Shown one piece after another: positions 1-7,946 of a DNA stretch of 23,001 nucleotides. This DNA is from a virus. Every line of letters starts with the position of its first letter. Within the stretch, counting starts at the first letter, position 1. The notes under the pieces are model-generated. The model was not told where the DNA came from. It worked only from the letters and a program-made list of their open reading frames with translations, and did no database searches. The position numbers and the translations under genes were made by a program. Location of the stretch: the IMG/VR virus record IMGVR_UViG_3300046006_001220, positions 1 through 23,001 of that record; one strand, given 5' to 3'.

Positions 1-1
1 T

Positions 2-82
2 TCTCTTAGAGCTTGGGGCGCAACGTCCAAGGAAGACGCTAAAGCTAAAGCTAAAGCGATCTCTAAGAGGAATAGTAAATGA
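2..82 (+). CDS. C-terminal end of an upstream phage gene (partial)
   Basis: The window opens inside a reading frame whose last 26 codons are visible before a TGA. The tail of the protein is basic and alanine-rich (three KA-type repeats, ending SKRNSK), which suggests a flexible, solvent-exposed C-terminus. The stop overlaps the start of the next gene as ATGA, so both are translationally coupled in the virion-gene operon. By position, just ahead of tail adaptor genes, it could be a head or head-assembly protein, but too little is visible to name it. Confidence 0.7.
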   Translation, partial: SLRAWGATSKEDAKAKAKAISKRNSK

Positions 83-414
83 GGCCAGTATCAGTCGGAC
101 TTAACCCCACAGCCAATACGCTGACAACTGTTTATACAGTTCCTACGGGTTATTACGCCAAGTTTACTGTGATGTACATTCACAATACTGGCGGTTCGAC
201 TAAGCACATTACTGTTCAATGGTATGACGCAAGCACTGCTACTACCTTGGATATTCTTACTAACTACGACTTTACTTCAAAGCAATACCTTCAGTTTGAT
301 GGCAATGCTTATATCGTTTTAGAAGAAGGCGATAGAATTCAAATTACTACTCAATCTGCTAGTAGCTTTAGTTTTATTGCAACATTTGAGGTTCAGGGAG
401 CACAACGAACATGA
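79..414 (+). CDS. Small virion-associated protein, unknown function
   Basis: This 111-residue protein has no recognised catalytic motif. It is rich in Thr, Ser, Tyr and beta-branched residues with alternating hydrophobic pattern (for example YYAKFTVMYIHNTGG near residues 25-40 and ITVQWYDAS after it), which fits a compact all-beta fold such as those of head- or tail-decorating proteins. It overlaps the upstream gene by ATGA at the start and the adaptor-like gene by ATGA at the end, so it is translated with them. A structural role (head decoration, head completion or tail surface) is inferred from neighbours only. Confidence 0.75.
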   Translation: MRPVSVGLNPTANTLTTVYTVPTGYYAKFTVMYIHNTGGSTKHITVQWYDASTATTLDILTNYDFTSKQYLQFDGNAYIVLEEGDRIQITTQSASSFSFIATFEVQGAQRT

Positions 415-1055
415 CCTACTTAGAACTTGTGAATGACGTTCTCACCCGTTTGCGTGAGACTAATGTTTCTACAGTCTCAGAAACTGCCTATTCCGCATTG
501 GTTGGCAAGTTTGTCAATGATGCTAAACGTCAAATTGAAGATTCCTATAATTGGAATGTCTTGGGACAAACAATTACAGTTACTACCACCAGTGGCACAA
601 GTTCTTACGCTTTGACGGGTGCGGGTCAGAAGTTCCGTGTTAATGACGCTATTAACACTACCAGTGTTATAACATTGGATAACACCACTACTGCGGACAT
701 GAACCGCAAACTCAACTTTGGTACACCTTCACAATCTATTCCTTCAGAGTTCTGCTTTAGTGGTGTAGATGGTAGTGGTGACACAAAGGTTGATCTGTTT
801 CCTGTTCCTGATGGTGTCTATACACTTAAGTTTGATTTGACCATCCCACAGGCTAATCTGTCTGCTGATGGCACTTCAGTCAAGGTATTGGACTATTTGG
901 TGACTCAAAGTGCCTATGCTCGTGGTTTGATTGAGCGTGGTGAGGATGGAGGCACTGCTTCTAATGAAGCGTACGCTTTGTTCCGTGGAATGCTATCTGA
1001 CGCTATTGCATTGGAAAGCACTCGTTACCCTGAAGACAACTTTGTGGCGGTCTAA
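411..1055 (+). CDS. Tail adaptor / tail-tube-A-like protein
   Basis: A 214-residue protein beginning with a helical segment (MTYLELVNDVLTRLRE) of the kind seen in phage adaptor proteins that sit under the portal, such as P22 gp4 or T7 gp11 type proteins. The middle is beta-rich with a conserved-looking VDLFPVPDGVYTLKFD stretch at about residues 125-140, followed by a helical C-terminal part (residues about 160-205) similar in layout to gateway proteins. The next gene looks like a tail nozzle protein, and adaptor followed by nozzle is the usual order in short-tailed phages. The assignment rests on layout and weak motif similarity; a generic virion structural protein is the fallback. Confidence 0.65.
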   Translation: MTYLELVNDVLTRLRETNVSTVSETAYSALVGKFVNDAKRQIEDSYNWNVLGQTITVTTTSGTSSYALTGAGQKFRVNDAINTTSVITLDNTTTADMNRKLNFGTPSQSIPSEFCFSGVDGSGDTKVDLFPVPDGVYTLKFDLTIPQANLSADGTSVKVLDYLVTQSAYARGLIERGEDGGTASNEAYALFRGMLSDAIALESTRYPEDNFVAV

Positions 1056-2600
1056 ATGGCAGCACCACTTCAAAGTCAAAGTATTAGCGCACCAGGCTTT
1101 TTTGGCCTGAACTCGCAAGATTCGCCATTAGATTTGGCATCTGGCTTCGCTTTGGTTGCCGCTAACTGTGTCATTGACCAGTATGGTCGTATCGGCTCAC
1201 GCAAGGGCTATACACTTCTTAATTCCTCATCAGGAAATCTTGGTGATAATGATGTGGGTGTTATCCATGAATTAGTCCAATCTGATGGAACTTTGACTGT
1301 TCTGTTTTCTGGAAATAACAAACTATTTAAACTTGGCACTTCTAATGCTGTGACTGAGTTGACCTATGGTGGCGGTGGTTCTGCTCCTACCATTACGGCT
1401 AATAATTGGCAATGTGCTTCTTTAAATGGCATTGCATACTTCTTCCAAACAGGACACGATCCACTCATTTTTGACCCTGCTATAAGTACAACTACTTACC
1501 GCAGAGTTTCTGAGAAATCTGGCTATGTCGGTACTGTTCCGCAAGCAAACATTGGTATTTCAGCATTTGGTCGTTTGTGGGTGGCTAATACATCTACAGA
1601 TAAGGTGACGATTACCTTTTCTGACTTGATTGCAGGTCATGTATGGGGCGGTGGTACTTCAGGCACTTTAGATGTATCTCGTGTGTGGCCTAATGGTGCT
1701 GATGAAGTAATGGGTCTAGCGGCTCACAATGATTTCTTTTTCATCTTTGGCAAGAGGCAGATACTTGTTTACTCTGGTGCTTCTACACCCGCTTCTTTGG
1801 TTTTGAGCGACACAGTAGGTGCTATTGGGTGTATTGCAAGAGATTCCATTCAGAGCATTGGTACAGACGTTATCTTCTTGTCAGACTCGGGTGTTCGTTC
1901 TTTGATGAGGACAATCCAAGAGAAATCTGCACCCCTAAGAGACTTGTCTAAAAATGTTAGATCAGATTTAGTATCCTCTGTAACTGGAGAAAATCTGGCG
2001 AGTATAAAATCTGTTTATTCAGAAAAGAATGCTTTTTACTTGTTAACTCTCCCATTGTTGGCACAGGTCTTTTGTTTTGATACAAAGATGCAATTGCAAG
2101 ATGGAGCATACAGAGTAACCAAGTGGGATTCTGTTGCGCCAACAGCTCTTCACTCGCTTCGCAATGGTGACTTGTATATTGGTAAAAGAGGTTTTATAGG
2201 TAAGTATGGAGGTTTCTTAGATAACACATCTACTTACCGACTATCGTATTTTACTAACCATGCAGACCTTGGTAATGAGAATCAGATTTCTATTCTCAAG
2301 AGAATTAAGACAATCATCATTGGTGGCTCTAACCAGTTTGTGACGATCAAATGGGGGTTTGACTTTGCTGCCAACTATTTGTCTGGTAACGCTTTCATCC
2401 CTACACAACAGAACTATGAGTATGGACTTGCTGAGTACGGAGTAGCCCAATACTCTGGCGGTTTATTGATTAAAACACTAGATGTAAATGCTTCTGGTGC
2501 GGGAAAAGTTGTTCAAACAGGTTACGAAACCACTATCAACGGCACTCAACTGTCAATTCAGAAGATTGAAATTCAATCTAAGAACGGGAAAATATCATGA
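1056..2600 (+). CDS. Tail nozzle-like virion protein (P22 gp10 / T7 gp12 type)
   Basis: A 514-residue protein that starts directly after the TAA of the adaptor-like gene. The N-terminal part has the typical opening of short-tail nozzle proteins: a short hydrophobic lead, NSQDSPLDLASGFALVAANCV at about residues 21-41 and a Gly-Arg-rich turn (YGRIGSRKGY) soon after. Repeated strand-turn units follow (GLNGIAYFF-like, GRLWVAN, DFFFIFGKRQILVYSG), which fits a beta-propeller or beta-barrel nozzle. The end overlaps the fibre gene by ATGA. Known nozzle proteins form the distal tube through which DNA leaves; this role here is inferred from order and sequence style. Confidence 0.65.
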   Translation: MAAPLQSQSISAPGFFGLNSQDSPLDLASGFALVAANCVIDQYGRIGSRKGYTLLNSSSGNLGDNDVGVIHELVQSDGTLTVLFSGNNKLFKLGTSNAVTELTYGGGGSAPTITANNWQCASLNGIAYFFQTGHDPLIFDPAISTTTYRRVSEKSGYVGTVPQANIGISAFGRLWVANTSTDKVTITFSDLIAGHVWGGGTSGTLDVSRVWPNGADEVMGLAAHNDFFFIFGKRQILVYSGASTPASLVLSDTVGAIGCIARDSIQSIGTDVIFLSDSGVRSLMRTIQEKSAPLRDLSKNVRSDLVSSVTGENLASIKSVYSEKNAFYLLTLPLLAQVFCFDTKMQLQDGAYRVTKWDSVAPTALHSLRNGDLYIGKRGFIGKYGGFLDNTSTYRLSYFTNHADLGNENQISILKRIKTIIIGGSNQFVTIKWGFDFAANYLSGNAFIPTQQNYEYGLAEYGVAQYSGGLLIKTLDVNASGAGKVVQTGYETTINGTQLSIQKIEIQSKNGKIS

Positions 2601-4753
2601 GTAACTACACAAAAAGTACCAACTTTGCGACTAAAGATAACCTCACGCCTGGCGATCCACTAAAGATTGTCCGTGGTACTGAGATTGATACTGAGTTTAA
2701 CAATATTGCTACTGCTGTTGCAACTAAGACAGATAATTCTGCTGCGGCGATTACTGGTGGAACAATTACTGGTATTACAGACTTAGCAGTTGCTGATGGT
2801 GGTACTGGTGCTTCTACTGCGGCTGGTGCGTTGAACAACCTCTTGCCTAGCCAAACAAGTAACGCTAACAAGTATCTTCAAACTGATGGCACAAATGCCT
2901 CATGGGATGCGGTAAGCCTCTCAACTGCTGATATTACAGGAACTCTTGGTGTTGCCAATGGTGGTACTGGTGTAACTACATCTACAGGAACAACCAATGT
3001 AGTGTTGTCAAACTCGCCAACATTGGTGACTCCCGCCTTGGGAACTCCATCAGCCTTGGTTGGCACAAACATCACAGGGACTGCTTCTGGTCTGACTGCG
3101 GGTAACGTCACTACTAATGCTAACTTAACAGGTGCAGTCACTTCTGTTGGCAATGCAACGTCACTAGGCTCATTCACCTCTGCTAACCTTTTGGGTGCTT
3201 TGACAGACGAAACAGGAACGGGATCAGCAGTATTTGCTACCTCTCCTACCTTAGTAACTCCTATCCTTGGAACGCCTACTAGCGCAACCTTAACGAACGC
3301 TACAGGTCTTCCTATCTCTACAGGTGTGTCTGGTTTGGGTACTGGAATTGCGACTGCTCTAGCGGTCAATACAGGCTCTGCGGGTGCGCCAGTATTGTTC
3401 AATGGTGCATTGGGTACACCCTCTGGTGGCACTTTAACATCAGTAACTGGCCTACCACTGACAACTGGAGTGACAGGAACACTACCTACTGCCAATGGCG
3501 GTACAAACTTAGGTGGTGCTACTCCATTCACATCAGGCGGTGTGGTTTACGCATCTAGTACAAGTGCATTGGCTACTGGGTCTGCGCTTACTTTTGATGG
3601 TTCTAATTTGGGTATTGGAGTTACTCCGAGTACCACCAATTCTGCAATAAAATTATTAGACATTAATACAACGGGAAGTATTGCTTCTTACAGCGATAGC
3701 ACAACCGCCCAATTTACATATTTATCGTCTAACGCTTTCCTTAACTCAGGACTTTCTTGGACTTATAAGTTAACAGGTATAACCTCATCCGCTTATATGC
3801 AGTCCCACAATGCTGGTCATATTTGGTACACAGCCGCATCAGGAACAGCAGGGAACACTATCTCCTTTGCTCAACCAATGACTCTGGATACAAGTGGAAA
3901 TTTGATGGTTGGTATGACATCGCCACTTTTGAGTACAAGTGGTCGTGGAAACATTACTCTAAATGGGTCAAGTGAAACAATTTTGTCTTTTGGAATTGGT
4001 GGTAACTTAGCTTCATATATTTATAGTACCGCCTCGGCTATGGTTTTTAATGCACAGACTTCAAGAACTATTAATTTTGAAACAGGTGGTTCAGAAAGAC
4101 TACGCATCACAAGCACAGGTAAAGTAGGTATTGGAACAAGTTCGCCTGATGAAATACTCCGTATAAATGGTGGTTCAGATGGAGATTCAAGACTTAGGTT
4201 GTACAACCAAGGGACTGAAATGGGTGCGCTTGGTAGCCAAACAGGTTACTTTGGTTCTGGTGGTGCAAACCAATTACTTTTACATGGTGCTGTTGGTTTA
4301 ACTGTTGCCTCTAATTCGGCTTTGATTTTTATGGCTGGTGGTGTAACAGAACGTATGCGTATTGACTCGGCAGGCATTGTTACGATGAATGCTTATGGTG
4401 CGGGAGCAGCGACATTTTCAGCGGCTGGTGTTATTTCATCCGTATCAGATGAAACATGGAAAATTAAAGATGGTGTCCCATCTAATCCTGACGTAATGCT
4501 TCAAAAGTTAGAGCCATGCTATTGGTTCTATAACGAAGAAAAAGCACCTATTTTTGGGCAAGAAAGACAATTAGGTTTCTTTGCTCAAAACGTCAATGTT
4601 GCTATCGGCCCAGAAGCCGCACCAGAGCCAGAAGAAGGAAAGCCTTGGGGCTATTACGACAGGTCAGTTTTAGCGATAACTGTTATGTCTTTGCAAAAAG
4701 CACTTACAACTATTGAAACCCTCAAGGAACGACTTGATGCCGCTAATCTTTAA
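2597..4753 (+). CDS. Tail fibre with C-terminal S74 intramolecular chaperone
   Basis: A 718-residue fibre. The N-terminal part probably attaches to the tail; residues about 45-310 are a low-complexity Gly/Thr/Ser region with recurrent units such as NGGTG, SPTLVTP and LGTPS, typical of trimeric phage fibres. Residues about 330-600 contain recurrent GNVGIGT-like and ERLRI/ERMRI units common in fibres carrying this chaperone. The end (about 611-718) is a peptidase S74 domain: the dyad motif SDETWK gives Ser617 and Lys622 at the Ser-x4-Lys spacing known for endosialidase-type self-cleavage, followed by LGFFAQNV and a C-terminal helix. Known members trimerise, fold the fibre and then cut themselves off. 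It should recognise the host surface. Confidence 0.85.
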   Translation: MSNYTKSTNFATKDNLTPGDPLKIVRGTEIDTEFNNIATAVATKTDNSAAAITGGTITGITDLAVADGGTGASTAAGALNNLLPSQTSNANKYLQTDGTNASWDAVSLSTADITGTLGVANGGTGVTTSTGTTNVVLSNSPTLVTPALGTPSALVGTNITGTASGLTAGNVTTNANLTGAVTSVGNATSLGSFTSANLLGALTDETGTGSAVFATSPTLVTPILGTPTSATLTNATGLPISTGVSGLGTGIATALAVNTGSAGAPVLFNGALGTPSGGTLTSVTGLPLTTGVTGTLPTANGGTNLGGATPFTSGGVVYASSTSALATGSALTFDGSNLGIGVTPSTTNSAIKLLDINTTGSIASYSDSTTAQFTYLSSNAFLNSGLSWTYKLTGITSSAYMQSHNAGHIWYTAASGTAGNTISFAQPMTLDTSGNLMVGMTSPLLSTSGRGNITLNGSSETILSFGIGGNLASYIYSTASAMVFNAQTSRTINFETGGSERLRITSTGKVGIGTSSPDEILRINGGSDGDSRLRLYNQGTEMGALGSQTGYFGSGGANQLLLHGAVGLTVASNSALIFMAGGVTERMRIDSAGIVTMNAYGAGAATFSAAGVISSVSDETWKIKDGVPSNPDVMLQKLEPCYWFYNEEKAPIFGQERQLGFFAQNVNVAIGPEAAPEPEEGKPWGYYDRSVLAITVMSLQKALTTIETLKERLDAANL

Positions 4754-4764
4754 AAGGAAATAAC

Positions 4765-5061
4765 ATGACAAACTGGACTATCTCAACACTTGAGCGTGAA
4801 ACCTCAAACGGCTTTGTAACAACTGCACACTGGCAAGCCACAGCAGTAGATGGAGACTACACAGCCTCTATTTACTCAACTTGCTCATGGGCTGATGGCA
4901 CACCAACGATTCCCTATGCAGACCTGACACAAGAAACAGTCCTTGGTTGGGTATGGGCTAATGGTATTGACAAGCAAGCCACAGAAGATGCACTAGCCGC
5001 TAACATTGCTTTGCAGAAGAATCCTGTTACTGCTACTGGCACACCTTGGGGTCAAGCATGA
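4765..5061 (+). CDS. Small tail-fibre-associated protein, conserved hypothetical
   Basis: This 98-residue protein lies 11 bases after the fibre, with a good AAAGGAAA ribosome site. It starts with a short MTNWTISTLERE segment and then has AVDGDYTASIYSTCSW and LTQETVLGWVWANG stretches. Very similar small proteins often follow fibre genes in uncultured aquatic phages, and to my knowledge they have no proven function. Its position suggests a fibre assembly or fibre cap role, by inference. The C-terminus overlaps the next small gene by ATGA. No enzymatic motif is visible. Confidence 0.75.
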   Translation: MTNWTISTLERETSNGFVTTAHWQATAVDGDYTASIYSTCSWADGTPTIPYADLTQETVLGWVWANGIDKQATEDALAANIALQKNPVTATGTPWGQA

Positions 5062-5198
5062 AATTAGAGTTAGATGCAAACGAAGTGCAATTTATCTTGA
5101 ATGTGCTTGGTGAGATGCCAGCAAAATCAGGCGTTTGGCCTCTGATTCTTAAAATAAAAGATCAGGCTGAAGCGCAAGTACCTAAAGAAGCGGAGTAA
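5058..5198 (+). CDS. 46-residue helical small protein, unknown function
   Basis: A short gene that begins in an ATGA overlap with the preceding gene and ends 6 bases before the next start. The product begins MKLELDANEVQFILNVLG and continues with a second helix around residues 28-40 (LILKIKDQAEAQV). Leucine and isoleucine spacing suggests two amphipathic helices forming a small helical hairpin. Small proteins with this pattern are common next to fibre or internal-virion genes in aquatic phages, which supports a real gene, but I know of no function. Coding support comes from the overlap, the tight fit and codon use like the neighbours. Confidence 0.7.
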   Translation: MKLELDANEVQFILNVLGEMPAKSGVWPLILKIKDQAEAQVPKEAE

Positions 5199-5204
5199 AC
5201 AATC

Positions 5205-7937
5205 ATGGCCGTAACAAATCAACAAGTTATAGATTTCTTGCTTGCCAATCCAGGCATAAGCGATGAAAAGATTTTTGAGGCCATGAAAACGGCTGGAGTA
5301 CCTCCATCTCAAATGGCGGCTATTGCTGTTGTTCCTGTAGGCGATATTATTGCTAGACTTGCCCCATTTCTACCTCGGGATCAGGCTGTGTTGCTTGGTG
5401 ACACATGGGTTCAAGGCAACTATAGAACTATTGGCTCTGGCGAAAATCAAGAGATTGGCCCACTTGAGAGCATTAACATTTATAAAACTAAAGGTGGTAT
5501 AAAAGATAAAGTTCCCGTTGGCACAGAAGTTCAAAACTATAGCCCTACTGGTGAGTTTATTAATACATCTAAGACTAAAAAAGATTTATCATTTTTTGGT
5601 GGTTTAGTAGATGCACTTAAAGACCCCGTAGTTTTAGCCGCTTTAGGCGGTGCTGCTGCGGGTGGACTATTAACTGGCGCAGGAACAGCCGCTACTGTAG
5701 GAACTACTGGTCTGACTGCAGGTGAGCTTGCGTTAGCAGACTTATCACTCGGTGGTGCGGGTGGCACTGCGGGTGCTACTACTCTTGCCAATGCCTTGAC
5801 TACTGGTGCAACTGTTCCAACTTTAACCAACTTAACTGGTGGTAGCGGTCTTCTTACTGGTGAAGCGGCAGGAATCACGGCTGAGTCTGTTGCTAAAAAA
5901 CTAGCAGAAGATGCTGCGGCTCAAGCTAAGATTGCTGCAGATGCGGCTACTGCCAAGGCTGCTGCTGACGCTGCCGCTGCTAAAGCGGCTGCCGATGCTA
6001 AGGCAATTGCAGATGCTGCCGCCAGTGCTGATGCGGCTACTAAGGCCGCTGCCGCAGAGGCTGCTGCTAAAGCAACTGCTGATGCCGCTGCTGCCAAGGC
6101 TGCCGCTGATGCCGCTGCCGCTACAGCCGCTGCAGAAGCCGCTGCTGCAGAAGCCGCTGCTGCAGAAGCTGCCGCTGCAGAGATTGCCGCAACAGAGGCT
6201 GCAACTGCCAAAGCTGCTGCCGATGCTGCAACTGCTAAGGCCGCTGCAGATGCTGCCGCTGCTACTGCTGCGGCTAAGGCTACTGCCGATGCTACCGCTG
6301 CGGCTGCTGCTGCGAAGGCTACCGCTGATGCTGCGGCTTTGGCTACTGCGGCTACAACCCTTACCACAACTCAAGTTACTGATCTATTGAAAACAGGCTT
6401 AACAGCGGCTCAGATTGCTCAATTGTTTTCAACAGGAGCTACTACTGCTTCTGGTCTACTTCAACAAGCGACATCTCGTGAAGCGGCTGTTGCGGCTCAA
6501 CAAAGAATTGATGCTGAGACTGCGGCTGCCAAAACTGCTGCTCAGTTTAGACCTGTTGGGATGACTACTCGTTTTGGTACGTCACAATTTACAGTTGACC
6601 CAGTAACAGGTAGATTAACAAGCGCAGGGTACACACTAAGTCCTGAAGCCAAAGCTCAACAAGATAGATTGATGGCTTTGTCAAATCAAGGCTTAACACA
6701 GGCAGAACAAGCACAAGCCAAATTTGCTCCTGTGCAAACAGGCGCACAGAGTTTGTTTGGTTTAGGTCAAGGTATTCTTAATGCTCCTAGTGACACCCGT
6801 GTAGGCAACATTGCTTCTCAATATTTAGGTCAATCCGCAGAGAGCAAGCGTTTGACTGCACTTGGTGGTGATTATTTAACGCAGTCTCCAGAAAGTAAGG
6901 AGCTAACTGCTCTTGGTAAAGGTTATTTAACTGTCTCGCCAGAAAGCCAGCGTTTAGCTGCTCTTGGCGGTGATTATTTAACTCAATCTCCTGAGAGCAA
7001 AATGCTTACTGCTCTTGGAGGTCGGTACATTGCTCAATCTCCTGAACAAGTGGCTCAGAACTATCTCAATCAACAGATGGCTTTGTTGCAACCAGGCAGA
7101 GAGATAGAGTTGGCTAATCTGCAAAACAGACTCCAACAACAGGGTCGTGCAGGTCTTTCTGTGGCTCAAGGTGGTACTTATGGTGCTACTACCCCTGAAC
7201 TACAGGCTTTGTTTAATGCTCGTGCTATGCAAGAAGCTCAATTGGCGGCTCAAGCTCAACAGGCTGGTCAACAACAAGTTCAGTTTGGTGCGGGATTGGT
7301 TGGAACTGGTCAGCAACTTGGAATCCAAGGCCAGAAGTTTGGATCAGAACTAATTGGTGCAGGTCAACAGCTAGGCATCCAAGGCCAGAAGTTTGGAGCA
7401 GACTTAATTGGGTCGGGTCAGCAATTAGGAATTCAAGGTCAACAGTTTGGCTCTAACTTGATTGGTGCAGGTCAACAGTTAGGAATCCAAGGTCAACAAT
7501 TTGGCATTGATGCTTTGGCTAGACAACAGGCCTTAGAGCAACAAAGACTTGGTTTTGGCTCTGGATTATTAACGCAAGGCGCAGGGCTACAGGGTCAATA
7601 CTATGCGGGTCAGCAAGCCGCTTATTCACCTTATACGACTGCTTTGGGACAAGTTCAAGGCTTGGAGACTGCGGCACAACAACCTTACACAATGGGCGCA
7701 CAATTAGGTCAATATGGCGCACAAGCTGGTGCTAATGTTGGTCAACTTGGATTGCGTGGTGCTGAACAAAGTGTTGCATTAGCAACTGGTAGAGCCGCAA
7801 CAACCAATCCTTACGCTTCATTATTGGGTGGTGTTGGAGCTTCTGATGCCTTTAGTCAGCTCGTTGGTGGAGTGTTTGGAACTACTCTTACTGCTGAACA
7901 AGAAGCGATAGATCGATATATGAAAAACTTTGTTTAA
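5205..7937 (+). CDS. Large Ala/Gln-rich repeat protein, probable internal virion or ejection protein
   Basis: A 910-residue protein in the position where short-tailed phages encode internal core or ejection proteins. Residues 1-110 are a globular head; about 140-215 are Gly/Ala-rich and hydrophobic, which could enter a membrane. Residues about 226-388 are an alanine-rich heptad-like stretch, expected to be a very long helix or coiled coil. Residues 544-611 hold four 17-residue SPESK repeats and residues 702-773 four 18-residue QQLGIQGQ repeats. The remainder is Gln/Gly-rich. No lytic transglycosylase or peptidase motif is seen. A role in DNA ejection is inferred from context and composition; a tape-measure-like rod protein is the other option. 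Confidence 0.7.
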   Translation: MAVTNQQVIDFLLANPGISDEKIFEAMKTAGVPPSQMAAIAVVPVGDIIARLAPFLPRDQAVLLGDTWVQGNYRTIGSGENQEIGPLESINIYKTKGGIKDKVPVGTEVQNYSPTGEFINTSKTKKDLSFFGGLVDALKDPVVLAALGGAAAGGLLTGAGTAATVGTTGLTAGELALADLSLGGAGGTAGATTLANALTTGATVPTLTNLTGGSGLLTGEAAGITAESVAKKLAEDAAAQAKIAADAATAKAAADAAAAKAAADAKAIADAAASADAATKAAAAEAAAKATADAAAAKAAADAAAATAAAEAAAAEAAAAEAAAAEIAATEAATAKAAADAATAKAAADAAAATAAAKATADATAAAAAAKATADAAALATAATTLTTTQVTDLLKTGLTAAQIAQLFSTGATTASGLLQQATSREAAVAAQQRIDAETAAAKTAAQFRPVGMTTRFGTSQFTVDPVTGRLTSAGYTLSPEAKAQQDRLMALSNQGLTQAEQAQAKFAPVQTGAQSLFGLGQGILNAPSDTRVGNIASQYLGQSAESKRLTALGGDYLTQSPESKELTALGKGYLTVSPESQRLAALGGDYLTQSPESKMLTALGGRYIAQSPEQVAQNYLNQQMALLQPGREIELANLQNRLQQQGRAGLSVAQGGTYGATTPELQALFNARAMQEAQLAAQAQQAGQQQVQFGAGLVGTGQQLGIQGQKFGSELIGAGQQLGIQGQKFGADLIGSGQQLGIQGQQFGSNLIGAGQQLGIQGQQFGIDALARQQALEQQRLGFGSGLLTQGAGLQGQYYAGQQAAYSPYTTALGQVQGLETAAQQPYTMGAQLGQYGAQAGANVGQLGLRGAEQSVALATGRAATTNPYASLLGGVGASDAFSQLVGGVFGTTLTAEQEAIDRYMKNFV
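5901..6367 (+). repeat. Degenerate GCN-rich repeat coding the Ala-rich helix
   Basis: About 465 bases are dominated by alanine codons (GCT, GCC, GCG, GCA) interrupted by Asp, Lys, Glu and Thr, coding AAADAAAAKAA-type units. The repeat is degenerate at DNA level, with codons varied rather than copied, which fits selection on the protein. Because stop codons are rare in such sequence, several other frames on both strands stay open here; these are artefacts. Confidence 0.8.
6834..7037 (+). repeat. Four tandem 51-bp in-frame repeats (17 residues each)
   Basis: Four consecutive units code S-x-E-S-K/Q-x-L-x-A-L-G-x-x-Y-L/I-x-x and are followed by a partial fifth (SPEQ). They keep frame and length exactly, while many third positions differ, so the array is old or under protein-level selection. 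It lies inside the 910-residue internal-virion-type protein. Confidence 0.85.
7308..7523 (+). repeat. Four tandem 54-bp in-frame repeats (18 residues each)
   Basis: Units start at 7308, 7362, 7416 and 7470 (GGTCAGCA or GGTCAACA) and each codes GQQLGIQGQxFGxxLIGx, the last one diverging. A half-unit (FGAGLVGTG) sits just before. The exact 54-bp period keeps the frame. High nucleotide similarity between units suggests recent expansion or recombination compared with the 51-bp array upstream. Confidence 0.85.
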
Positions 7938-7946
7938 GGACTCATC

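Noticed and set aside
2878-3531. 217-codon minus-strand frame opposite the tail fibre
   Set aside because: Low-complexity Val/Pro composition is the antisense of the Gly/Thr-rich fibre repeat; no ribosome site.
5901-6390. Long open frames in the other plus frame and on the minus strand
   Set aside because: They arise from GCN alanine codons, which give Leu/Pro, Ser/Gly or Ala runs in other frames with few stops; no natural protein features.
6834-7523. CRISPR-like regular repeats
   Set aside because: Periods of 51 and 54 bp keep the reading frame, there are no unique spacers, and units code similar peptides.
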